DNA from: Edolisoma coerulescens
Lineage: Eukaryota; Chordata; Aves; Passeriformes; Campephagidae
NCBI GenBank assembly: GCA_013397115.1
Contig: VWZW01001203.1
Span: 614,642 to 678,641, forward strand
Reading direction: 5' to 3'
DNA: 64,000 bases
A program made the translations under genes and the position numbers. Shown here in pieces: positions 12,046 through 22,500 of the stretch. Each line of letters begins with the position of its first letter. The first letter of the stretch is position 1. The notes beneath the pieces were generated by a model. That model searched no databases and was not told the DNA's origin. It saw only the letters and a program-made list of their open reading frames with translations.

Positions 12046-13869
12046 CTGAAAAGACAGAAACCAGGAGTAGTAAATATACCAGGCAAGGTTTCTTGAAGCT
12101 CTGTTCCAGAAAATAATCAGAAAGGACAACTGGCAAATCCCAAAGGAGGACATAAAAATAGCAGCATTGCTGCTGGACAAACTCTGCCCTGCCAAGCAAG
12201 GCAGAGATTTCTGTTCCACAGCTTGATTAAACAAACACCCTCGTGCAGCACATCCCCGTTTGTGGGGTCACTTCTGATCACCAGCATCCTGGGATCTTTA
12301 CCTTGCAAAAAAACAATACTGGAGCATTTAAGAAGCTAATTAGAGATCCCACAGAAAATAAGTCAAAAACTTTTATTATAAAATATTTATGAAGTTAGTT
12401 AGGGCAAAGCTGTTCCCAGGGAACCATCTGAGCCTGCAGGATGTGAGCACAGGGATGTCCCACCACATGGAGGGCAGGGAACCTCCCCCTGCAAACAATG
12501 TCCAGAGCTCCCAGTCCAGGGAAAATAAATTACTTTTATATGATTTTCTTACTTTGCATCAACCATCAAACCTTCACGGAAGAGAAACAGGTTTACACAG
12601 GAAAGTATTTTTATTTTTCACTTTGCTTTTTGAGAAGACACAGCACATGATTTTATACACCTGTGTCACCTCCCCTCTCCTTAAAAAAATATTTTTTAAA
12701 ATCAGAGATTCAGTCAATCTTTGTTCATTGCAATGTTTTGGGGACATTTGCATCTTTTTTTCTGAAGCTGGGGTGGATCAGAGATGCTGAGACATGAAAA
12801 ATAACCCAAGAAAGGCTCTTCCTTTTTATGCTGTACTGTTTACTTTTTTGTTTCTTAACAGTTTCTAAAATTTTATTGACTTTTCTGATTCCTATTGTGA
12901 AAAACTGAGTTGCTATTTTCACAGAATTACCCAACTCCAAGCACTTCATCCTCAGCAGGAATAACCAGCACAAACACCTCATTTTTTTATCTATTGCAAT
13001 CTTTTTTAATCTGCACACACATCATTACAATTCTGAGTCCTCTCACTCAGCTCTGTTAGGACTTTCCTGGAGTTTCTCCTGTTTCCTCCTCACCTGAGTA
13101 ACTTTCTACTCATCCTTCTGTCCAGATCATTTCTGCGGACACTGAACAACCCAGGCCGGGTACTGATCCCTGCAGGGCTTCACAGCAACCACCCTCCCCC
13201 ACAAAAAACTTAGGGAATTATGGAATCGGTTGGGTTGGAAGGGACCTGAAAGCTCATCCCATTCCAGCTCCTGCCATGGGCAGGGACACCTCCCACTGTC
13301 CCAGGCTGCTCCAAGCCCCGGCCAGCCTGGCCTTGGGCACTGCCAGGGATCCAGGGGCAGCCACAGCTGCTCTGGGCACCCTGTGCCAGGCCCTGCCCAC
13401 CCTCCCAGGGAACAATTCCTTCCCAATATCCCATCCAGCCCTGCCCTCTGGCACTGGGAAGCCATTCCCTGGGTCCTGTCCCTCCATGCCTTGTCCCCAG
13501 TCCCTCTCCAGCTCCCCTGGAGCCCCTTCAGGCCCTGCAAGGGGCTCTGAGGGCTCCCCGAGCCTCCTTTCCTCCAGGCTGCACACCCCCAGCTCCCTCA
13601 GCCACTCCTTGTGCTGCCCCGTCTCCATCTCCATTACTCCTCCCGTGTTCCAGCCCCTAATAATCGATTATTAATATTAATTACTTCAGCAAAAGCTGAA
13701 TTTCTCTCACGTTTTCCATACCAAGTGTGCAGATTAAAAACTCGCTCTTCAAAAGAAATTCCCGCCGCCGCCCCCCCTCACTTCCCTTCCCCTCCGCTCA
13801 TCTCCCCTCCCATCTCTCGCCCTCCCGGTCCCTCTCGCCCCTCACCGTGGTGTCCTGCGGCTCCGCCAT
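11994..13869 (-). CDS. BBS4: BBS4, BBSome subunit, exons 1-2 (3' partial)
   Basis: The first 76 coding nt of BBS4, the TPR-repeat subunit of the BBSome, which carries membrane cargo in cilia and associates with PCM1 at centriolar satellites. Exon 1 gives MAEPQDTT and exon 2 VSSSPAATEPTKPRPKK plus one base. Human BBS4 also starts MAE, ends this segment in KPRQKK, and has exon 3 starting at coding base 77, exactly the junction seen here. The ATG has a strong Kozak context (G at -3, G at +4). The gene is downstream of ARIH1 on the same strand, as in human. The TPR exons lie left of the window, and I found no exon 3 in the 12 kb present. The N-terminus is poorly conserved, so exon structure, promoter X-box and synteny carry much of the call. 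Confidence 0.86.
12046..13845 (-). other. BBS4: BBS4 intron 1
   Basis: 1.8 kb. The half nearest exon 2 is AT-rich with poly-pyrimidine runs and no recognisable element. The other half is dominated by a CR1 fragment (13213-13657). The last ~90 bp before exon 1 belong to the CpG island. Confidence 0.8.
13213..13657 (-). mobile_element. CR1 LINE 3' fragment in BBS4 intron 1
   Basis: The longest CR1 copy here, about 445 bp. It starts with a degraded tail (GGAATTATGGAATCGGTTGG) and runs through the standard 3' blocks into the TCCAGCTCCCCTGGAGCCCC and CTTTCCTCCAGGCTGCAC segments. It lies in the same strand sense as BBS4, about 190 bp from exon 1. Confidence 0.9.
13846..13869 (-). CDS. BBS4: BBS4 coding exon 1
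   Basis: 24 nt, ATG at 13867-13869, encoding MAEPQDTT, then donor ACG|GTGAGG. The frame stays open upstream to 14025, but this ATG is preferred because it matches the human start and exon length. Confidence 0.85.
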
Positions 13870-13886
13870 GGCCGCGGCGGCGCGGG

Positions 13887-13900
13887 GTTGCCGTGGCGAC
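13887..13900 (-). promoter_or_regulatory. BBS4: RFX X-box in BBS4 promoter/leader
   Basis: The minus strand reads GTCGCCACGGCAAC, matching the palindromic RFX X-box GTTGCCATGGCAAC at 12 of 14 positions with one perfect half-site (GGCAAC). It ends 17 bp before the BBS4 ATG. RFX/DAF-19 factors control ciliary genes, including BBS genes, through such boxes, so position and gene identity support each other. Confidence 0.75.
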
Positions 13901-13908
13901 CGCCCGCC

Positions 13909-13916
13909 ACTTCCGG
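13909..13916 (-). promoter_or_regulatory. ETS/GABP-type site
   Basis: Minus-strand CCGGAAGT, the core ETS motif common in TATA-less housekeeping promoters, 8 bp upstream of the X-box in BBS4 orientation. It probably marks the core promoter. Confidence 0.5.
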
Positions 13917-14796
13917 CGCGGCCATGGCGCGCGGGGCACGGCGGGAAGGTGGCGGAGGTGGCGGGAGGACCCCGGCCTCCTCCCCCCGGCCCCCGTTTAA
14001 TGTGGGAAAGCACCCGAACAACCACAGAAATAATAAAATGTCCGGCTTTTGGAAGGTTTTATTGGGAACTCCGCGGTGTAGGGGGAAATGAGGCCGCCTC
14101 AGTGAGGAGGGACGGCCCGGGAAGCGCTGAGCGGCCGTGGCCCCGCTCCCTCCCCGCCCCTCAGCAGCAGCAGGGAGGGAAGTTGGAATGGCAGCTTTTG
14201 TTTATTTTCCTTTTTATTTCCACAGTGGCTGTGGGGATGGTGTCCGGCCAGCCAGGCAATTCACCTGCGAGCGCCTGAAAGGCGGAGGAGAGGAGCAGCA
14301 GCAGGCTCTCCCACAGAACAGCGCTTTGTCACTGCCTTTGGGTTTAGCAGCGGCCATGGGGACGGAGGGCGCCACAGACCGGGGCTCCTCGGGGGCGCAG
14401 CGCCCACATCCTTGGCGCATTCCTTGTGGGGAACGCGGAGTGAAAACCGACCGCCTCTGTGCTCGCACCGCCCCAGCCCACCTTGCTCCGGCTTTCAGGT
14501 GTTTCAGCGCATGGACGGAGAATTCCCAACGGGAACGGCAGGGACGGACACGGGCAGGGCCGCTCCCCCGCAGCCCTGCGCCATCCCACCCCTCCAGCGG
14601 CAGCAGGAAAAGCACAGGGAAAGCGGCCGCGCTCCCTCACGTCTGATTGCCGGGGCAAATAAAGGGAAAAGCAGGCACGGAGGGACAAAACCACATCCCT
14701 GGAACGTCGGTAGGAGCGCTGAGGGAGCCGAAGTGACTCCACTGCCAGCTGGGAACAGCATCCCGTGTTGCAGCCCTGCCTGGGATCTGCCTTTTT

Positions 14797-14802
14797 TTTA
14801 TT
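14797..14802 (-). terminator. ARIH1: Alternative distal poly(A) signal, ARIH1
   Basis: Minus-strand AATAAA within AAATAAAAAAAAGG, at the edge of the CpG island that serves BBS4. It has the canonical hexamer but a less convincing downstream element than 14912-14917. Confidence 0.3.
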
Positions 14803-14911
14803 TGATCCCTTCACAACTTCCATCCCCTGGAAGCTGGCAGAGCGGCAGGAGGCTTGGAGGACACTTGCCTGGCGAAAAATACCACAGAAGGAATTCCTAT
14901 ACAGGAGTAAA

Positions 14912-14917
14912 TTTAAT
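14912..14917 (-). terminator. ARIH1: Candidate distal poly(A) signal, ARIH1
   Basis: Minus-strand ATTAAA. Within about 40 nt downstream the transcript would read TTCTGTGGTATTTTT, a plausible GU/U-rich downstream element. This makes it my preferred distal end, about 1.5 kb after the stop. Confidence 0.4.
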
Positions 14918-15318
14918 AAAACCACCACCAATTGTTTACTTTAACATAGCTCTTGTTACAGAAATCATAAAAATGGACTCAGTAGCTAAACTCATTAGTT
15001 CTTTCCCCTTGTAATTGAAAAATACGCCGCTGATTTCAGCTTCTACTGCACTAGATGGAGTGTTAAATAGTTGCCAGGACAGGACGCCCAGTGATTGAGC
15101 CCAAAACAAACACACAGACAATTCCATCAGCTTTCCTTTTCAATGTTACGACTCGTTATAATGAAGTGAAAATTAAAACAGCAAGAAAGGGTCCATTTGA
15201 CAGATGAAAGGGGGAGGGAGAGGAGATCCACAGCCGAAATCTCGCCGGAGGTCTTGAGAGTAGTGGTGCAAAACACCCCTCCTTGTCCTGCCTCGGGATC
15301 CAGAACAAACCTCTAATC

Positions 15319-15354
15319 TCACACACACACAGACACACACACAGACACACACAC
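15319..15354. repeat. (CA)n microsatellite in ARIH1 3'UTR
   Basis: About 36 bp of CA units interrupted twice by AGA, read on the plus strand. It would be a GU-rich run in ARIH1 mRNA and probably varies in length. Confidence 0.9.
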
Positions 15355-15830
15355 GCCTCCTCTGGGATCAGAGCACGTGTCCTGCGTGCACGGGTGGGAA
15401 CAGAGAGCTGCTTTGGGCAGGTAAAGATCCGGGGCCGAAAATAAACCAAGAGAAAGGCAAGGCATCCTGAACCAGAGCTCCAGGAGCTGCGAGGGGCCGC
15501 GTCCGTCGCCAGCAATGGATACACACACAGACCTGGGGGAGGCCCTGGACAGAAAGGAACTGCAGGAAGAGGAGAAACCCAACTGCTCTGGAAAAAGCCT
15601 TCCAAAAAGAAAAAAAATAAAATATATATAGATATATTCACTACACCAGCACACGCTTCCCCCACCCCAGCCCAGGGAAAAAAAACCAAAACCAAACCAA
15701 AGAATCAAACTGAAAGAAAATGCACAGCAAATAGACATAATCTTGAAGATTTTTAAAGAATAAATATTTTTTTGTAATTAAACATTATGCAAACACGTGC
15801 CACGCTTGCTCTTTGTCCATGCATATGCGC

Positions 15831-15838
15831 TATATACA
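15831..15838 (-). promoter_or_regulatory. Pumilio response element in ARIH1 3'UTR
   Basis: Minus-strand TGTATATA matches the UGUANAUA consensus for PUM1/PUM2 binding. It lies in an AU-rich segment about 590 nt after the stop. Occupancy is inferred only. Confidence 0.35.
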
Positions 15839-16353
15839 ACTTTGAAAAATACTGTGTTGTCCTCTTTTTGTTTTAAAAGTCATATACAAAGGTTGGGTTT
15901 TTTTTTTCCTTGCTGTGTACCCCCCTCCTTCCCTCCCCAAAAATCCTCTTTACAACGAGCCAATCCACATTCATCCGTGTACTTGGGTGGCAGAGAGGAG
16001 GAGGGGGGCGGGAGAGCCACCCCCCCTTACCAAAGTCCATCAAAATGGCTGGTTTGGACATGAAAAGCAGTGTCAAGAAACTGGTTTAAGTTTCATCTGT
16101 ACTACACACAGGAAAAGAAAGAGAGAAAAGAAAAAGGAGTCGGCTTGGAGGATGAAGCTACGTTACAAGTTAAAGTTGGAGGGTTTTTTAGTGCGTCTGT
16201 CACACTCTTGGCCGCCTAGAATACTGTTGTACAATGGTTTATCTACCTTTTTTTTTTATTACAATATAATTTACTTAATTTTTCTGTTAACAAAACAGAA
16301 TCCCGGTACTACAGACCAGCGGTGTAAGAGGCGGAGCAGCGCCCTGGGTGGGT

Positions 16354-16359
16354 TTTATT
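16354..16359 (-). terminator. ARIH1: Candidate proximal poly(A) signal, ARIH1
   Basis: Minus-strand AATAAA about 60 nt after the stop codon. If used, it gives a very short 3'UTR. A second AATAAA lies at 16255-16260. Hexamers alone do not prove use. Confidence 0.35.
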
Positions 16360-16420
16360 GGAATTGCATGAGCACTCTAGGATGGGAAAGGGTTCAGAGT
16401 TCATTGCTGCGGGGCCGGGC

Positions 16421-16505
16421 TCAGTCCTCGATGTACTCCCACAGGTCCTTCTCGTAGCCTTCATGCACGTGCTGCAACAAAACCCTCCGCCGGCTCTCGC
16501 AGTAT
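16421..16505 (-). CDS. ARIH1: ARIH1 exon 14 (terminal coding exon)
   Basis: 85 nt. It completes Arg530 and encodes residues 531-557 (YCESRRRVLLQHVHEGYEKD, then LWEYIED), followed by TGA at 16421-16423. The acceptor is CCCTGCAG|A. The C-terminus ends at the human position. Confidence 0.98.
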
Positions 16506-19500
16506 CTGCAGGGACAGGGACAGCACGGAAAAGGCACATCAGGAATCACGGAGCATCCCTGGCACCGCGTTAGCCAAACCTACTGCACGCCTCGCTTCCC
16601 AAAGAGGAGATCCCCCCAGAAGGGAGTTTGGATTTACAGCCCGTTAACAGAGCTAATTAAGACTTTGGTTGCTCCAGTCTCTCAGCTCCAGGTCCCTGGA
16701 AAACCACTGGAAAACCAGAGTGCAAACTGGGAGTTTTTCAGGCAAAAGTATCCCCGGAGCCCCTACAGCTGAGAAACCTTCAGGAGTAACTGGAAGAGGA
16801 GGAAGCAGCAGCTGTGGTTTGGAAAAGCCTGAGCACAGCTTGGTGGTGACACATGGAATGGGATGAGTTCTACTCAAACGTGGGCTGGTGCCTGCTCTGA
16901 GCCCCGTCAGGACAACAAAAATCCAAAAACTAGCTGGAAATGTTCAAGGCCAGGTGGGATGGGGCCACCTGGTCTAGTGGAAAGTGTCCCTGCCCATGGC
17001 AGGAGGTAGAACAAGATTTACTTTAAGATCCCTTCCAACCCAAAGCAGTCCATGATGAAAACCTCAGGAGTACTGACACAGTTTTATTTCCCAGTGGAGA
17101 TGGAAGCAGTCCAAAGGGTTACTGGTCTGGCTGGAGAGCAGGTTTCACCTCACATCCCAGCACGTGGCTCTCAGAGGGACACTACACCCTTGGAGTATTC
17201 CCACCTACACTGACTGAAAACTGCTGCACATAAAACTGATCCCAGAGTCCAGTCCAGTCCTCCCAGGATCACTGATCCTGAGGAAAAGGGGTATCACAGA
17301 ACACAGCAAAGGATGCCACGGTCATTTCGGGTGTGTTAGAAGACAAAAACCACAGAAACGTTTAAAGAATTCAGATTCCGGGAGCAAACTCTAAATAAGC
17401 ATCTGAGAGGCTCTGGCTGCTGGGAACCCGGCTTGCTCGGCAGCGGTCAGACATCCCTCAGGAGGAATCTCCCAGTGGGAAGCCATCCCTGACCACCACA
17501 CACACTAACAGCTGGCAGGAATTCCTCACCTACGGCTCAGGACCTGATCAGAGTGACTGATTTATCCATCAGAGCAGCTGTGGCTCCCCTCACTGCTGTC
17601 AGCTGGTGCGAGAGAAACCCCCGTACACAAAGTCCCATTGATTTTCAGGAGCATGTGATGGCAAACACGTGGTCTCTGCTTTCCCAACTTTAGTTATTTT
17701 TCTGCTGGTTGGGTGGGGGGGGTTAATCCTGTTTTCTAGAAATGTCTTTGCAAGCAAAGAGATCCAAACAGCTGAAACCAAACCAGGCTGGAGGGCAGTT
17801 CCTGCAGCTTGCCAGAGCTCTTTAAACCCACCTCGATGACATCCTGCTCCCAGTCTTGCATCAAAGGGTACCGTGCAGGACATGATTAAGACATGACTGA
17901 ACTGGTTAATTAGGGACCTGCACGAGCTTGACAGATGAATTCCTTCTTCCCAGAAATGTGAAGGCAGGTTTGGGATACTGTTTCCAAGCAATTCAGGCTA
18001 TATAAGGTTTTAATTTCATCTCTACAAAAGCATCCAGGTTCAGAGGACTTAAGTAAACAAACAGCTTCATCTGAAATACCAAATCAATGGTGGCCTTAAA
18101 GGGTAAATTATAAAATGTCTTCAAAAAGAAGGTCAGGAAAGTCTTGTCCAGCCCCAGCTGTGCTGCCAAAGTTGGGCAGGATGAGCCACAGGCACACCAA
18201 AGCTTAACAGCTCCTGCCACACCCCACAGTCCTTTGAGTCCTGCAGCTCACCCTACTTTGGATATTTTCTTCCCCCTAAGCCAGGCATAACAAATTCAGT
18301 GATTTTGGCAAAATGCCTCAGAAATGCAAGCCCTAATCCTGTGACTCATCCACATTTTCAGCTTTGTACTTTTCCACTGTGCAGAAATGATTCCCCTGGG
18401 ACTGAACAAAGCACTGGCATCTGTGTCACCTGGACCCCAGTCCCCTGCTCCCCTTCCCAGCTGGGCAGGCTGCTCTCTCCCTCTTCCTTGGGGACAGCTT
18501 TTCTACACCCATGTTTTGCACAAATGGACCCAGCAGACAATTAAAGAGCCGATTGCTCTCTGCTGGCAGCTCATCCTAGGCCAAAGCTGGCAGCTTGGAA
18601 CAACAAAGTCACTCCTTGTTCTTTGGCTCTCGCTCTGCAGATCCCATCCTGGTGCTGGCCATTCCCACACGCTCCTTCTGTGCAGGAACAGCTCTCTCTC
18701 AGTGTACTGAGAGCCATTGCTTCTGGACACAGGATTTTTTCCATTTCAGAGCTGGATCTTCCAGCTCCTGCTCTGCAGAGCAGATGGAAGGCAGAGCTGG
18801 GAGCCTCTCCCCGCAGGCTGTCACCTCCCCCGAGAGCTGGTCCCAGCAGGGACACAAAACCTCACTGCCAGCATCTGCGGGAGGGCTCCTCCAGGAGGAC
18901 TCGGGGCTGGCGCAGGACAGCGCTGCTGCTCTCGGATATCCAGGGACTGGCTGATCACAATGGGTGGCACAAAGCCAAGAGCAAACAGCTTCCCAGGGAT
19001 GTGGCTCTGGAGAAACTGTGTCTTGGCAAGTGCTCAGGTCACTACCTGGGGCATGGCACGGGGCATGGCAACACTCAGGCAGCTTTGAGAGAAAGGAGTA
19101 TTCCAACACAAACCTGTACTTATCCTGTACTTTCTGCTTTATGTCTTGCAGCGAATCTTGGGATATATCTCGCTCCAGGTACCCAGAAAGCACCTCTGTA
19201 GCATTCTCTAAGTCTGCTTGGTTATTCTGTAAAGACAAAGAAAAAAAGTGTTTGAGGTGGGGTAAAGGAAAGGGGGATTTTTATTTCAGCTCAATTGGAA
19301 TCAGTACCAAAATAAAAATGGAGGATTAGATATCACAGAATCCCAGACTGATTTTGGGTGGGAAGGGACATTAAAACTCATCCAGTTCCACACCCTACCA
19401 TGGGCCACCTTCCACTAGACCAGGTTGCTCCAAGCCCCATCCAAGATGGCCTTGAACACTTCCAGGGATGAGGCAGCCACAGTTTTGTGATTCTGTGACT

Positions 19501-22500
19501 CCTCCAGCAGATGATCCTACACAATGCCCAGAGAGCCTCTAACTTCAGCACAACAGAGTATCAAACCAGACTAACTTGGGTAAAAGTGGGGACAAGAGGC
19601 CTCCAAGCATTAAATCTTATTTCCTCAGCTTTGCAATCTGAATTCCTGACAAGCCCATTTTCTCCTACCTCAAAGATAATGGACTGATTATTCTTTTTGA
19701 GGTAGAAGGCAAAGACGTAAGTGTACATGAGTGTGGCACGACACTGGCAGAGGACGTCGACTGCTTTCTTCAGGAACTGCACCTCGATCCACGACATGTT
19801 GTGCTGCTGCATCTCCTCCATCTTCTGCTTCACCTGAGCGTAGAGCTTGTGCTCGAAGCGCAGGCTCTGCATGTGGTTCATGTAGCGGTTGCAGTAGAAC
19901 AGGTACCTCTGCAGGGCTGCTCGGGATCGCTGTGTTAATTCCCATTAGGGAGAAAGAAAACAAATAGTTAAAACAAAGTAATGGCTGCAAGAGAAGTAAA
20001 CCCTTCACAGGGCTCTTCCTGACCCAGAGAACGAGCTTCCTTTCCAGAGCAGCCTCCCCTCCTGTCACGTTGGGCAGACAGCTCCGCATGGCCCCGCTAA
20101 CCCTGGGAAGCGCCCCGGGCACTTCCCAGCACAGCTCTGACATCCTCACTCCCAGCCTTGGAAGCAATTACCATCTCACTGCTCAAGCCTCATCCCTTTA
20201 GTATTGCAGCCTCTCGACTCAAGGTACAGCATTCACATGCTTCCAGTGTCATGACAAAAGTGAAAAGATGATGTTTTGTTGGTTTGTTTTTTTTGCTAGT
20301 AAGGAATTCTAATTACTGTGCTCGTGCTAAGAGGGCAATCTGAGGTTGATTACAGAGCAGGGGAAAGGCACCATGTGCTAAATAGTGCAAGAGAACCAAG
20401 ATGACTCAATACACAGTCATTAATCTTATTTTCTTCACACTGACAGACCAGCTGTAAAAAAATAACACCACGGGCATGGTTCAACTTGTGTGCTGTGGAT
20501 GTACAAAGGTAGCACGTACCAGGCAAAGCCGTCCCTATCTTAAAAGTCAAAAGACTTAACTGTCCCTTGGATTTGTGCCCAAAGCCGTGAATTCCTTCAG
20601 AGCAGATGTGCAGGTTTACAGAAAGCACACCACAGGGCTGGTGATCTCCCTCATCACCAAAGGTTATGGACTCACCTCCTGTGCATCCCTTGCTGCCTTT
20701 GCATCATCCTCATTGTAGCGATTACAGTTGTACCTGTAACGGGGACACCGATTCCACAGATTTCAGTCCAAATCCGTGCCGTTTGCACCACGACCTCCTC
20801 GCCTTCCAGCAAGGCATGCTCCCTAACTCACCAGGCAGATCCGTGGGGCTCCCAGGGGCCCAGACACACCCAGCAGAACTCCGCCTTGCAGTTCTGGTTC
20901 CGACAGACCATGTGGTTGCAGCCCCCGTCCTTCTCGATGGTGACGTGGCATTTCGGGCATTCCTGTCCACAGGACAGAGAGCACCGTTAGCAGGACAAGC
21001 ACGGAACCCCAACAGCCTGGGGAACTTGGAAGGGTTCCCACGGCAGTCAGACAGAGCACGTCAAGTGAAATACACGATTTAATTCTTCCCTTTGGACATC
21101 GAGATCCTCTTCAGAGTCAGGCCTTAAAATACCTCCAAACCCGGAGCAGTTAGATAGAAAAAACTTAAGGAATAACACATTTTATCTATGCTGCTCTCAC
21201 AGAGCGACACTGGGTGAGTCACTTCATGACCTGCCCCAAAATCCCAGCAGAGGGGTGGTCTGTAAGAGCCGGGGAAGCATCTGGCTTTCCTCACCACCAA
21301 GTGTCTGGTCCACTCTGGGACTGAGACGGAGCTGGAATCACGCTGTTACCAATCCGAGACACCTGCAGCTGTAACATGCCATCCAGAAAGGAGCTGAAAA
21401 CATGCAGCAAGACTCTAGTGTGCTTCAAAGAAGCTGCTGTCAGCTAAAAAGACACTTCTCTTCCTGAGGTGTTTCCACGTTTCCCATCAGGTCCCTTTTT
21501 TCCCTTCATGTGACACCTCACTGAAGACTTTTCCACAAAAGCTCACATGGGGTTTCCCTTTCAGGAGTAAGGCTTTTGACAAATGTGAGTATCTCAAAGG
21601 GCAGCTCTGCGCAGGGAAATAGCTGGGGAATATAACACCAACATCACGGTCTCCATAAGCTTAGAAATCAACAAATCAGCAAAGCAGCAAGTACAGAGAA
21701 AAAAACTGCATAAATGAAACCAAAGCCATTTTAGGCTGAATCAGCTCCTCATCCAGCTCATCCCACAACCACACCAGCCTTCATGAAATTTCTGCACGAG
21801 CCAGTTTTTACATATAAGACAATAACGAACATATCCAAACCAGTGATACACACACCTGTAAAATCAGCTGCAGCTTTTGGGTCAGAAGCCTGTGAAATCC
21901 CCTCCCCAGTCTGGAGCATGTCTTTGCTAACCAAAGCAAGCAGTTCCTGCCCTGGCATTCAGATAAACTCTCAGTAAGGGAAGAAACCAACATGCACAAT
22001 CACTCCGTAACTGCTACTTGTACACAGGACACAATCCAACAGGTTCTTGTATACCCACTCTGAGTGTCCCAACTATTACTGCATTTTATATGAGTTTGCC
22101 AGTTTGTATTGTCAGGGACAGGAGAATTTGCACATCAAAGCAATGGGATCAAGCAGTAACCAAGCACAGAAGAGGAATTTTCCAGACCTGCCTTCTTCCC
22201 AGTCACCTGTGTTTGTCCTTCAAATGCAGTAACTGTACTACAAAGTAAGCAAAGCACAGTAGCTCCTGTGCTGGTCCCCTCAAGGGCACAGCACCAAGAT
22301 GTCCCCTAGGACTGTCCACAGGATGGATACTCAGCCAGGGAAGCTTGTTCCCAGTTAGTCCGTGCAGTTCTGTGAACTTCAGAGTCAAAAACGGCCTCTC
22401 CTTCGAGCAGAGCACTCAGTGCAGCATCTATCTCCCTCTTCCAGGCAGCCCTCCTCCCTCTTCCAGTCCTGCACCAACAAGTCAAGACTCAAATTTAGGT

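Larger units (their letters stand above)
13760..14650. promoter_or_regulatory. BBS4: CpG island at the BBS4 start
   Basis: The densest GC and CpG stretch in the window. It covers BBS4 exon 1 and continues about 780 bp upstream toward the ARIH1 3' end. There is no TATA box near the ATG, as expected for a broad CpG promoter. An ETS site (13909-13916) and an X-box (13887-13900) sit in its core. Open frames inside it on both strands are the usual consequence of few stop codons in GC-rich DNA. Confidence 0.85.
14890..16420 (-). other. ARIH1: ARIH1 3'UTR (left end uncertain)
   Basis: Non-coding sequence after the ARIH1 stop, AU-rich in mRNA sense through its middle. It contains a CA/GT repeat (15319-15354), a Pumilio-type UGUAUAUA (15831-15838) and several candidate poly(A) signals. 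The left limit is inferred from an ATTAAA at 14912-14917 followed by a U/GU-rich stretch. An AATAAA at 14797-14802 could extend it by about 100 nt, and nearer signals could give much shorter ends. No coding potential is apparent. Confidence 0.6.

Noticed and set aside
13798..14025. BBS4 frame open upstream to an ATG at 14025, suggesting a longer N-terminus
   Set aside because: The extension is low-complexity CpG-island translation. The downstream ATG matches the human start and exon length.
13727..15014. Several 130-200 codon open frames on both strands around the CpG island, including a possible bidirectional partner of BBS4
   Set aside because: GC-rich DNA has few stops. Frames overlap on both strands and lack recognisable domains. 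No evidence of a plus-strand gene here.
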